DNA of 64,000 nt from DATBDN01 sp963715995 (GTDB taxonomy: Bacteria; Actinomycetota; Thermoleophilia; Solirubrobacterales; Thermoleophilaceae), in NCBI GenBank assembly GCA_963715995.1, contig OY970283.1, positions 124,001-188,000 of the forward strand. Direction: 5' to 3'. Positions 16,234-23,555 of the stretch are shown here, in pieces. The position numbers and the translations under genes were made by a program. Below the pieces are notes generated by a model that was given only the letters and a program-made list of their open reading frames with translations, was not told the origin of the DNA and searched no databases. Numbering within the stretch: the first letter of the stretch is position 1; the number at the start of each line of letters is the position of its first letter.

Positions 16234-17034
16234 CTAGCGGCGCGTGAACGTGAGCGTCTTCGCGGCTGAGTGGTTGCCGGAGGCGTCGGTCAGCCGCAGC
16301 GTCAGGCGGTAGGACCCGGCCCGCAGCTTTCCGGCGGCCTTGCGCGGGACCGTGACCACGTTGTTGCCGTGCTTCACGCCGACGGTGGCGCTGCCCACGT
16401 GCGAGAAGTGATGCTTGCCCGCGGCATGCCACGCCACCGACACGCTCAGCTTGGCCGCCTCCGAGGAGCCGAAGGCGAGCACGATCGAGCGCTTGCTCGC
16501 ACGCCGCTTCGGCGCGGGGCTGAAGTGCGGCGCTGTCGTGTCCTCGACCGGTGTCGTCTGCGTGCCGGTCTCCGTGTTGGTGGTCATCGTCTGGGTCGTC
16601 TCGGTGGTCGTCGTGCCGGTGCTCGCGGCCGTGACCGTGATCGTGCCCGTCATGCCGTCGCCCTTGTGGACCTCGCAGAAGAACGTGTAGGTGCCGGCGG
16701 TGGTGAAGGTGTGCGAGTTCGTGTACGCCGACCAACTCGGGGCCGGGTCCCCGTTCTTGAACTCCTTCGTAGAGCTGTTGTCGCAGTTGTCGCCGGTCGC
16801 ACCCGGCTTCAACACGCAGACGTCGTGGAAGCCGCCGTCGGTCGCCCAGGTGACCGACTCGCCGGCCTGGATCGTGACCGCGTTCGGCTTCCAGACCGGC
16901 CCGGCATCGTCGTTGGCGACGATCGACTGGTTGGCGGCGCTCGCCGGAAAGCCGCTGAGGGCGAGTGCGGCCAGAAAGCCCGCGGCCAGGGCGCCGAACA
17001 GGCCGGCGCGCCTCAGTGCGAGACCTTCTCGCAA
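16234..17034 (-). CDS. Secreted cupredoxin (plastocyanin/azurin-like) protein
   Basis: 266 aa, TTG start, signal peptide (hydrophobic 10-28, ASA-A). Residues 35-135 are a cupredoxin: WKPNAVTIQAGESVTW, first ligand His in FHDVC, then FFCEVHKGDGM with Cys, His and Met ligands, so a type-1 copper site is complete. A Thr-rich linker follows (TTTTETTQTMTT), then an Ig-like C-terminal domain that ends in a basic KTLTFTRR. Likely a cell-surface or released electron carrier or copper binder. The start overlaps the end of the upstream cupredoxin-RTX gene by 22 bp. Confidence 0.82.
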   Translation of the reverse strand: MREGLALRRAGLFGALAAGFLAALALSGFPASAANQSIVANDDAGPVWKPNAVTIQAGESVTWATDGGFHDVCVLKPGATGDNCDNSSTKEFKNGDPAPSWSAYTNSHTFTTAGTYTFFCEVHKGDGMTGTITVTAASTGTTTTETTQTMTTNTETGTQTTPVEDTTAPHFSPAPKRRASKRSIVLAFGSSEAAKLSVSVAWHAAGKHHFSHVGSATVGVKHGNNVVTVPRKAAGKLRAGSYRLTLRLTDASGNHSAAKTLTFTRR

Positions 17035-18770
17035 CCGTGCAGCTTGTCCTTCTTGTCGGCCTTGACCTTGTCCTTGCCGGAGCCGCAGTTGACCGACTCG
17101 GCGGTGCCGTCCTTCGAGTTGACCGTGTCGTTGCCCGGGCCGGCGTTGAAGCTGTCCTTGCCGGAGCCGCCGGTGAGGCTGTCGTTGCCCGAGCCGCCCG
17201 AGAGCTTGTCCTTGCCCGCGCCGCCGGAGAGCTTGTCGTTGCCGGGACCGCCCGTGAGGGCGTCGTTGCCGGCGTCGCCCGTGAGCGTGTCGTTGCCCGC
17301 GCCGCCGTCCAGGTTGTCGTTCCCGGCGCCGCCGTCGAGCACGTCGTTGCCGGCCAGGCCCAGCAGCAGGTCGTTGCCGCCAAGCCCCTTCATGTGGTCG
17401 CCCTTCGCCGTACCGGTCAGCAGGTCGCTGCCGGACGTGGGCTTGCCCGTGCCGAGCAGCGTCACGCCGCCGCCGCCCGTGCCGCCGCCGGTCTCACCCC
17501 CGCCTGTCTCACCCCCGCCCGAAGGGGGCGGGGTGGTCGGCGGTGTGCGTGCGTAGAAGTTGCCGCTCGCCGGGCTGTTGCGCGCGACGTGCACGTCGAA
17601 GAAGGTCTGGCTGGTCGTGGCCTCCATGCCGGCGGGCACGTTGAAGATCGCCCGGTAGTCGCCCGCGACCAGGCCGGTGAACGAGTAGTTCCCGTTCGCG
17701 TCGCTCAGCACCATCACGTCGGCGGCGCCGTCACCGTTCTCGTCCAGGCCGATCACGGCTCCGGCGATGCCGGCTTCGCCCGAGTCCTGGGTCACGTTGG
17801 CGTTGGCGTCGTTGACCACGGTGCCCGTGATCGAGCCGGTGGCCAGCCGTGCCGTGAAGTTGATGCCCGTCTGACCCACGCCCTCGGTCAGCGACACCGG
17901 GTGCGGACGCGTTCCGGCGTTCACGTAGTTCGCCGGCACCACGTAGCTGATCGAGCGCGCGCCCGGCGCGTCGTGCAGCGTGTAGGAGCCGTCGGGCGCC
18001 GTGGTCGTGGAGATCTCGCCGGCGTCGAAGCTGCCGTTGCCGTTCGCGTCGTCGAAGACCTTTGCGCCAGGGATGGCGTTGGTGGTGTCGACGTCCTTGA
18101 CCGTGCCCTGGACGTCGGTCGGCGTCGCCCATCCGAAGTCGTGGCCGGGGCTGTCCTCGGCCGGCGTGAGAGTGACCTGCTGGGAGCCGGGCGTCGTGAG
18201 GATCGCGTTGCCCCCGGGCCCTGCGTAACTCAGCGTGTAGGTGTCGGCCGCGCGATTGAGGAACTGGTAGCTGCCGTCCACCAAGGTGACGACGCTGGCG
18301 TTCTGGCCGCCGGTCGTGCTGTCGAGGTCGACCTGCTGGCCCTGGTTGCCCTCGCCCGCGTCGGCAACGCCGTTCCCATTCACGTCGTGGAAGACCTTGC
18401 CCTCGACCGAGGCGTTCTGCGCGTCGACCGTGATCGTGCCCTTCATGTTGGTGTGAAGCTGGCACTCGTAGTGGTAGACACCCTCGGCGTTGAACGTGTG
18501 GGAATCGCCGGCCCAGCCCGAGGCGGGATCCCGGTTGCGGTACTCGTTGCAGTTCGTGCCGGCGGCCGCTCCGGCCGAGGCGACGCAGACGTTGTGGTTG
18601 GACCCGGTCGAGTTGGACCAGGTGACCGAGTCGCCGACCGCGATCGTGATCGGGTTCGGGTTCCAGCTGCTCGTGCCGACGGCCGCGACCGGGTGGTCGG
18701 AGACCGACAGAGCAGGGGCAGCGGTGAGCGCGACCACGATGACGGTGACTAGTGCTACCAGGCGCCTCAA
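17013..18770 (-). CDS. Secreted cupredoxin-SdrD-like-RTX calcium-repeat protein
   Basis: 585 aa, TTG start at 18770, chosen because GAAGGAG lies just upstream and the signal peptide (LVALVTVIVVALTAAPALS) then begins at residue 5. A cupredoxin domain (about 25-125) has His in SNHNVC and a Cys-x-x-His (YECQLHTNMKG), a full copper site. Next are three SdrD/CNA-B-like beta repeats (DVNGNGVADAGEG, DDANGNGSFDAGE, DANANVTQDSGE with Ca-binding Asp), a Gly/Pro linker, and about ten RTX nonapeptides (GGxGND pattern) near residues 445-550. The domain order suggests a calcium-stabilised, surface-exposed redox protein. No secretion ABC genes are nearby and a Sec signal peptide is present, so type I secretion is unlikely. 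Confidence 0.8.
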   Translation of the reverse strand: MRRLVALVTVIVVALTAAPALSVSDHPVAAVGTSSWNPNPITIAVGDSVTWSNSTGSNHNVCVASAGAAAGTNCNEYRNRDPASGWAGDSHTFNAEGVYHYECQLHTNMKGTITVDAQNASVEGKVFHDVNGNGVADAGEGNQGQQVDLDSTTGGQNASVVTLVDGSYQFLNRAADTYTLSYAGPGGNAILTTPGSQQVTLTPAEDSPGHDFGWATPTDVQGTVKDVDTTNAIPGAKVFDDANGNGSFDAGEISTTTAPDGSYTLHDAPGARSISYVVPANYVNAGTRPHPVSLTEGVGQTGINFTARLATGSITGTVVNDANANVTQDSGEAGIAGAVIGLDENGDGAADVMVLSDANGNYSFTGLVAGDYRAIFNVPAGMEATTSQTFFDVHVARNSPASGNFYARTPPTTPPPSGGGETGGGETGGGTGGGGVTLLGTGKPTSGSDLLTGTAKGDHMKGLGGNDLLLGLAGNDVLDGGAGNDNLDGGAGNDTLTGDAGNDALTGGPGNDKLSGGAGKDKLSGGSGNDSLTGGSGKDSFNAGPGNDTVNSKDGTAESVNCGSGKDKVKADKKDKLHGCEKVSH

Positions 18771-18867
18771 GACTCCTTCAAACGTACGCGCGCGGGCCCT
18801 CTGAGGCAAGGGCGACTTAGGTTGTAGGACCACGCCGACAGGGCCAATCCAGCATGATTCGCGCCCG

Positions 18868-19935
18868 ATGCCCACGCTCGATGTCGTCGAGACAACCGCC
18901 GAGGCCGAGGCGCAGGAGCGCCCGCCGCTGATCGTCCGCGAGCCGCTCCAGGCATTCATGGACGCGAACGGCCTGGGCGACGGCGAGATCGCGGCCGAGC
19001 CGATCGGCGAGGGGCACTCGAACGTGACCTACTTGATCGAGCGCGGTGGCGAGCGCTTCGTGCTGCGCCGACCGCCACGGCCGCCCGTGCCGCCGTCTGC
19101 CAACGACGTGCTGCGCGAGTCGCGCCTGCTGGTGGCCCTCCAGCGCACGGACGTGCCGACACCCGACGTGCTGGCCGTCTGCGAGGACGAGGCCGTGATC
19201 GGGGCGCCGTTCTATCTGATGCCGTTCCTCGAGGGCGTGGTCATCACCACCGAGATGCCGCCCGAGCTCGACAACCCCGCCGAGCGCCGCCGGACCGCGC
19301 TCGAGCTGGTCGACGCGCTCGTGCAGGTGCATGCCGCCGACTGGCAGGCGTGCGGGCTCGACACGTTCGCGAAGCCAAGCGGCTACCTGGAGCGCCAGGT
19401 CAAGCGCTTCACGGGCCTGTGGGAGTTCTCGAAGACACGCGAGCTGCCGGTGGTGCAGGAGGTGGCCGACTGGCTTCAGGCCAACCTGCCCGACACGCCG
19501 CAGACGACGATCGTGCACGGCGACTACCGCCTGGGCAACACGATGTTCGAGCCGACCGCCCCCGCCCACCTGAAGGCGATCTTCGACTGGGAGATGGCCA
19601 CGCTGGGCGACCCGCTCGCGGACCTGGGCTACATGACCGCCACCTGGTCGCGGCCGGACGAGGGCTTCGGGACCACCTTCGACCTGACGACGGTGACCCA
19701 CGGCGAGGGCTTCCCGGACCGCGGCGAGCTGGTGGAGCGCTACGCGGAGCAGAGCGGCCGCTCGGTGTCCGATCTGAAGTGGTACCAGGCACTCGCGATC
19801 TGGAAGGCGACCGTCTTCATGGAGGGCAACTACAAGCGCGCGATGCTGGGCAACTCCGACGACCCCTATCTCAGGGGCTTCGGCGAGGCCGTGCCCCAGC
19901 TCGGCGAGGCCGCGAAGCGGATAACCGAGTCGTGA
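18868..19935 (+). CDS. APH-family phosphotransferase (ACAD10/LvaA-like kinase)
   Basis: 355 aa. Motifs: GEGHSNVTYLI (nucleotide loop), RRPPRPPVPPSANDVLRE (typical of the acyl-CoA-linked APH subgroup), the catalytic loop IVHGDYRLGN and the metal-binding FDWEMATLGDPLADLG. In this subgroup, LvaA of Pseudomonas putida and the kinase domains of human ACAD10/ACAD11 phosphorylate 4-hydroxyacyl-CoA so that it can enter beta-oxidation. Transfer of that role to this protein is inference. The HAD gene begins inside its stop codon, so the two are co-translated. Confidence 0.88.
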   Translation: MPTLDVVETTAEAEAQERPPLIVREPLQAFMDANGLGDGEIAAEPIGEGHSNVTYLIERGGERFVLRRPPRPPVPPSANDVLRESRLLVALQRTDVPTPDVLAVCEDEAVIGAPFYLMPFLEGVVITTEMPPELDNPAERRRTALELVDALVQVHAADWQACGLDTFAKPSGYLERQVKRFTGLWEFSKTRELPVVQEVADWLQANLPDTPQTTIVHGDYRLGNTMFEPTAPAHLKAIFDWEMATLGDPLADLGYMTATWSRPDEGFGTTFDLTTVTHGEGFPDRGELVERYAEQSGRSVSDLKWYQALAIWKATVFMEGNYKRAMLGNSDDPYLRGFGEAVPQLGEAAKRITES

Positions 19936-20555
19936 AAGGCCTCCTGGTGGACTTCGGCGGCGTCCTCACGACCAACGTGTTCGACTCGTTCAAGGCCTTC
20001 TGCCGCGAGGAGGGCCTGCCCGAAAACACCGTCAAGGAGATGTTCCGCGAGCGCGGCGAGGGGCTGGCGCTGTTGCGGCGACTGGAAAAGGGCGAGCTGT
20101 CGGCCGAGGAGTTCTCAGCGGAGTTCGCGCCGCTGCTCGGGGTCGCCCCGGAGAACCTGGTCGAGCGGCTGTTCGGCGGCATCGGGCCCGACGAGGCGAT
20201 GCTCGGCGCGGTGCGCGCTGCGCGGGCCGCCGGCATCAGGACGGGCCTGATCTCGAACTCCTGGGGCGACGGGATCGCTTACGACCCGGCGCTGCTCGAG
20301 GAGCTGTTCGACGCCGTGGTGATCTCAGGCGACGTGGGCCTTCACAAGCCCCAGCCGGAGATCTACGAGCTGGGTGCCGAGCGGATCGATGTGGCACCCG
20401 GCGACTGCGTCTTCGTCGACGACCTGCGCGAGAACTGCGCGGGCGCCGAGGCTGTGGGGATGACGGCCATCCTCCACAGGGGGTCCGAGCGGACCCTCCG
20501 GCAGCTCGATGAGCTGCTGGGGGTCCGCCTCAGTCCCGGCGAAGCGCACGCCTGA
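19932..20555 (+). CDS. HAD-family hydrolase (ACAD10-HAD/epoxide-hydrolase N-domain type)
   Basis: 207 aa, GTG start overlapping the upstream TGA (GTGA). HAD motif I is LLVDFGGVLT with the nucleophile Asp7; the usual second Asp is Gly, as in the soluble epoxide hydrolase N-domain and ACAD10 subgroup. Motif II is LISNSW, motif III Lys in LHKPQPEIY, and motif IV CVFVDDLREN. Since the second Asp is the usual acid/base in phosphatases, activity may be low or unusual. Being coupled to the APH-like kinase, it mirrors the HAD-APH domain order of ACAD10 split into two polypeptides, although in reversed order. Confidence 0.87.
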   Translation: MKGLLVDFGGVLTTNVFDSFKAFCREEGLPENTVKEMFRERGEGLALLRRLEKGELSAEEFSAEFAPLLGVAPENLVERLFGGIGPDEAMLGAVRAARAAGIRTGLISNSWGDGIAYDPALLEELFDAVVISGDVGLHKPQPEIYELGAERIDVAPGDCVFVDDLRENCAGAEAVGMTAILHRGSERTLRQLDELLGVRLSPGEAHA

Positions 20556-20656
20556 TCAGGTGGCGCTGCGGGCGGCGCGGCTGAGCGCCTGCTCGCAGCT
20601 CCTTCTGCCGGCTGCAATCGAGTTCCTGGTGCATGATCACTGGAAGCGTCTGCATT

Positions 20657-20954
20657 TCAGACACCCGCCAGCCTGCGCAGCACCGGCCGGCGTGCGAAGC
20701 GCGCCGAACGCGGCCTGACGGTCGACTCGGAGTGGACGCGCAGCATGTGCACGAGATCCAGGGTCGGCCAGAAGGGATCGGAGATCGCGACCCCGTTGGA
20801 GCCGACCGCGGCGCGAATGCGCCCGCCGACCTCGGCCACCGTCACGTGCCCTGTGGGCATGTGCCGGCCACCGTCGAAGAACGCCCAGCACGGCGATCGC
20901 CTGATCGTCCATGACATTCGCGCTCCGGATGACGATTTGCTCATCGTGAGCCAT
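20657..20954 (-). CDS. Small GNAT-like or hypothetical protein, apparent +1 frameshift near 20885
   Basis: ATG 20954 follows a strong AAGGAGG. The first frame reads MAHDEQIVIRSANVMDDQAI; near 20885 the sensible reading moves by one base and continues HMPTGHVTVAEVGGRIRAAV, SDPFWPTLDLVHMLRV, to a basic tail ending at 20657. The joined product (about 98 aa) resembles small actinobacterial proteins with a V.LAEVDG.IRAA core, which look like partial GNAT folds; this is a memory-based match. The span is 3n+1 long. It diverges from the LysR gene, the classic arrangement for a LysR target. Confidence 0.5.
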
Positions 20955-21042
20955 TAGTCCTCCTTGGGTCTGTAGTTCCATGACAGAAGTAATAGTGACA
21001 CCTCGCAGCCATTACGTCCAATGACAAAACGACTGGACTGCG

Positions 21043-21057
21043 ATAAGATGCCCTTAT
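21043..21057 (+). promoter_or_regulatory. LysR-box-like palindrome at the lysR start
   Basis: ATAAG-ATGCC-CTTAT is a perfect 5-bp inverted repeat with a 5-base spacer. It contains T-N11-A geometry typical of LysR-type binding sites and overlaps the first two bases of the LysR start codon. The surrounding 100 bp (20955-21055) is unusually AT-rich for the window and lies between divergent genes, so it is the likely shared regulatory region. Confidence 0.45.
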
Positions 21058-21988
21058 GCTCGATGTGAAGCGAATGCGCATCCTCAAGGAGGTCGCTGAC
21101 CGCGGTTCGTTCAGCGCGGCGGCCGAGGCCCTCTCATACACGCAGTCGGCGGTCTCACAGCAGATCGCGTCGCTGGAACGCGAGGCGGGCTCGCAGCTCG
21201 TCACCCGCGGCTCGCGCGGGATCCGGCTCACCGAAGCCGGCGAGGCGCTCGTGCGCCACGCGGACGCGATCCTCACCCGGCTGGCCGACGCCGAGGCCGA
21301 GCTCGAGGCAATCGCCGGGCTGCGCGGCGGTCGCCTGCGCCTGGCGGCGTTCCCGACCGTCGGGGCGACGCTGATGCCGCTGGCGATCGCGACCTTCCGC
21401 GAGCGCCACCCCGACATCGAGCTGACCGTGCGTCAGCTCGAGCCCGAGGACTCGCTGCCGATGCTCAAGTGCGGCGAGCTGGACATCGCGCTCACGATCG
21501 AGCCGTCGACCCACGGCGAAAGCGAGGGGCTCGACACCACCTTCCTGCTGGACGACCCGATGTTCGCGGCGCTGCCGCTCAATCACCCGCTCGCCAACAA
21601 GGCGCGCATCCGCCTCAAGGACCTGGCGAAGGAGGCGTGGATCAGCACGACGGACGCGTGTTCCTGCGGGACGCTCGTGCGCGCGCACTGCATCCGGATG
21701 GGCTTCGAGCCGCAGATCACGTTCGAGTCGGACGACTACCTGGCGATCCAGGGCCTGATCGCGGCCGGGGTCGGCGTGGCGCTGATCCCGACGCTGGCGC
21801 TGACGACGGTGCGCGACGACATCGTGATCCGCGACCTTGGCACGGAGGCTCCGGTGCGCCAGATAGCCGCCGCGACCCTCCCAGGCGCGCAGCGCTCACC
21901 GGCAGCGCGAGCGATGCTCGAGGTGCTGACCGAGGTTGCAACGCAGTACGCGAAGCCGGCGCCGCACCTGGCAGCGGTCGCTTCTTAA
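21056..21988 (+). CDS. LysR-family transcriptional regulator
   Basis: 310 aa. N-terminal winged helix-turn-helix (residues 1-60: RMRILKEVADRGSFSAAAEAL, YTQSAVSQQIASLE), a linker helix, and a periplasmic-binding-like effector domain (about 88-290) with the usual GLIAAGVGVALIPTLAL element. Two adjacent Cys in DACSCGTL might respond to redox, but this is a guess. Effector unknown. It is divergent from the frameshifted small gene and probably controls it and itself. Its last codons lie inside a 54-bp tandem duplication. Confidence 0.92.
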   Translation: MLDVKRMRILKEVADRGSFSAAAEALSYTQSAVSQQIASLEREAGSQLVTRGSRGIRLTEAGEALVRHADAILTRLADAEAELEAIAGLRGGRLRLAAFPTVGATLMPLAIATFRERHPDIELTVRQLEPEDSLPMLKCGELDIALTIEPSTHGESEGLDTTFLLDDPMFAALPLNHPLANKARIRLKDLAKEAWISTTDACSCGTLVRAHCIRMGFEPQITFESDDYLAIQGLIAAGVGVALIPTLALTTVRDDIVIRDLGTEAPVRQIAAATLPGAQRSPAARAMLEVLTEVATQYAKPAPHLAAVAS

Positions 21989-22071
21989 AGACGGGGCCAG
22001 GCCCCGTCTTTAGATTCGCACCTCGCAGCCGTCGCTTCCTGAAGACGGGGCCAGGCCCCGTCTTTAGATTC
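21964..22071. repeat. 54-bp tandem duplication carrying a palindromic hairpin
   Basis: Two 54-bp units, 21964-22017 and 22018-22071, differ at four positions. Each holds a near-perfect palindrome: 21987-22011 has 12-bp arms around one A (AAAGACGGGGCC/GGCCCCGTCTTT), and 22042-22064 has 11-bp arms. The first unit includes the last seven sense codons and stop of lysR; the second repeats that stretch as non-coding sequence. The hairpins end in TCTTT and sit between convergent genes (LysR and EamA), so they can serve as a bidirectional terminator. Confidence 0.85.
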
Positions 22072-22915
22072 AGCCGGCGGCGATCAGCACGACGCCTCCG
22101 AGCGCTGCCGCCACCCCCAGGTCCTGGACGCGGTTCACGCTTTCGCGGAGCACGACCCGCGCCAGCAGCACCGTGATCACCGGGTAGAGCGACCCGACCA
22201 CGGACACGAGTGAGACCAGGCCGCTCGTCGCGGCCGCCGCGAACATGAGGTTGGCCGAGACGTCGAGCGTCCCGGACACCGCCAGCGGTTTCAGGTGCGG
22301 CCTTGTGTCGCGCAGCGCCGGGCGCAGGAACAGCACCGCCACCAGCAGCAGGGTCAGCGAAGCCGCCCTGTTCGCAAGGCTCGCCCAGACGGCGCCGCCG
22401 TCGCTTGCCTCGTCGATCGCCAGGAAGAACCAGCCCCAGCAGAACGCCGAGGCCGCCGCCCACAGCGCGCCCGCCGTGAGCTTGGAGCCGACCCCTTGCG
22501 CCTCGTCGCCAGGCTCGCGCGAGGCCATCACTGCTCCCGCCAGCGCCACCGCCATGCCGCACACCTGGAGCACGCTCGGACGGTCGCCGGTCGCGACGCC
22601 TACGAACACGGGGACCACCGCGGCCAGGGCAGCGATCGGCACGACCAGGCTCATCTTGCCGATCGAGATCGCGCGGTAGAAGCACGCCAGCCCCGCGGTG
22701 CCGGCGAGCGCCGACAGGCCCGCCATCGCCAGGTAGTGACCGCCCGGCGCAGGCTTCTGCGCGACGAGCGCCACGGCTGCGATCCACACCAGGCCGACCC
22801 CTTGCGAGCACACCAGCACCGACAGCACCGGGAGCACGCGCGTCTTCGACCCGCCGATGAAGTCGCCGACGCCCCACGCGACGCTCGCGGCAAGGGCCAG
22901 CCCTATGGCGAGCAT
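22070..22915 (-). CDS. EamA/DMT-superfamily transporter
   Basis: 281 aa, ten hydrophobic segments in two homologous halves as in EamA proteins. Signatures: AWGVGDFIGG at the start, FYRAISIGKMSLVVPIAAL at the end of the first half, and FAAAATSGLVSLVSVVGSLYPVIT in the second half. The family exports amino acids, nucleosides or drugs; substrate unknown. ATG 22915 shares its A with the TGA of the methyltransferase frame (TGATG), so it is translationally coupled. The frame is open upstream but only through methyltransferase sequence. Confidence 0.88.
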   Translation of the reverse strand: MLAIGLALAASVAWGVGDFIGGSKTRVLPVLSVLVCSQGVGLVWIAAVALVAQKPAPGGHYLAMAGLSALAGTAGLACFYRAISIGKMSLVVPIAALAAVVPVFVGVATGDRPSVLQVCGMAVALAGAVMASREPGDEAQGVGSKLTAGALWAAASAFCWGWFFLAIDEASDGGAVWASLANRAASLTLLLVAVLFLRPALRDTRPHLKPLAVSGTLDVSANLMFAAAATSGLVSLVSVVGSLYPVITVLLARVVLRESVNRVQDLGVAAALGGVVLIAAG

Positions 22916-23545
22916 CAGGGCCGGCGCGCGCTGCCAAGGATGTGCGGCAACCCGAAGCTCCCGGGTGGGAACGGGAAACGGCGGCTGCGCTGCACGATGA
23001 AGCCGGCACGCTCGATCGCGCCGCGGGTGTCGCGCGTCATGTGGCAGCCACCGGCCACGCGCGGCCACAGCGTGGCGTCCATGAAGCGCTGGAGCCGGCG
23101 CCGGCTCTCACGGTTCGAAGATCACGTGCTCGTAGAAGCGAAGCTCGCCGCCCGGGCGGATGACGCGCCGCAGCTCGGCCAGGGCCTCGGCCTGATCGGG
23201 CACGCTGCAGAGGACGAGTGAGGCGACGCCGGCGTCGGCCTCCCCATCGGCCAGCGGCAGCGCATCGGCCAGGCCCTCCACCACGCGCACCTTGACCGTC
23301 GCGGCGGTGGCGGCATGCTCGGCCTTCGCGCGCAGGTACGGCTCGGGCTCGACGGCGACCACTTCAGTGACCGCCGCCGGATAGTGCGCGAAGTTGGAGC
23401 CGATCCCCGCGCCGACCTCGACCACGCGGCCGCTCAGCCCCGCGAGCAGCTCGCGGCGGTGCTCGGTGCCGCCGCGCCCGTCCTCGTGCGGCGCGCAGCG
23501 CGCGTAGAAGCGCGCGAACAGCGGATGGTGGACCGTGTTCGACAA
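22915..23545 (-). CDS. Class I SAM-dependent methyltransferase, apparent +1 frameshift near 23110
   Basis: From ATG 23545 the frame gives 145 aa with a Rossmann methyltransferase core: VVEVGAGIGSNFAHYP (SAM motif I), VAVEPEPYLRAKA, ADALPLADGEADAGVASLVLCSV, RRVIRPGGELRFYEHV, then stops. One base over, the sequence continues as family-typical C-terminus: RFMDATLWPRVAGGCHMTRD, AIERAGFI, RRFPFP, GLPHILGSARRP, TGA 22917-22915. Span is 3n+1. The joined product would be about 209 aa, similar to quinone/lipid-type methyltransferases. Substrate unknown. Confidence 0.75.
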
Positions 23546-23555
23546 CTCGGCTGCG

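Noticed and set aside
17100..17400. DNA tandem repeat in the RTX gene as a CRISPR or minisatellite
   Set aside because: The period follows the nine-residue GGxGxDxLx protein repeat, so it is coding.
16270..17556. A 428-aa plus-strand frame with a repetitive LSLPEPP tail
   Set aside because: The repetition is the antisense of the RTX nonapeptides, not a real repeat protein.
21717..23009. A 430-aa minus-strand frame across lysR, the palindromes and eamA
   Set aside because: Out of frame with EamA and antisense to LysR; both real genes have complete family motifs.
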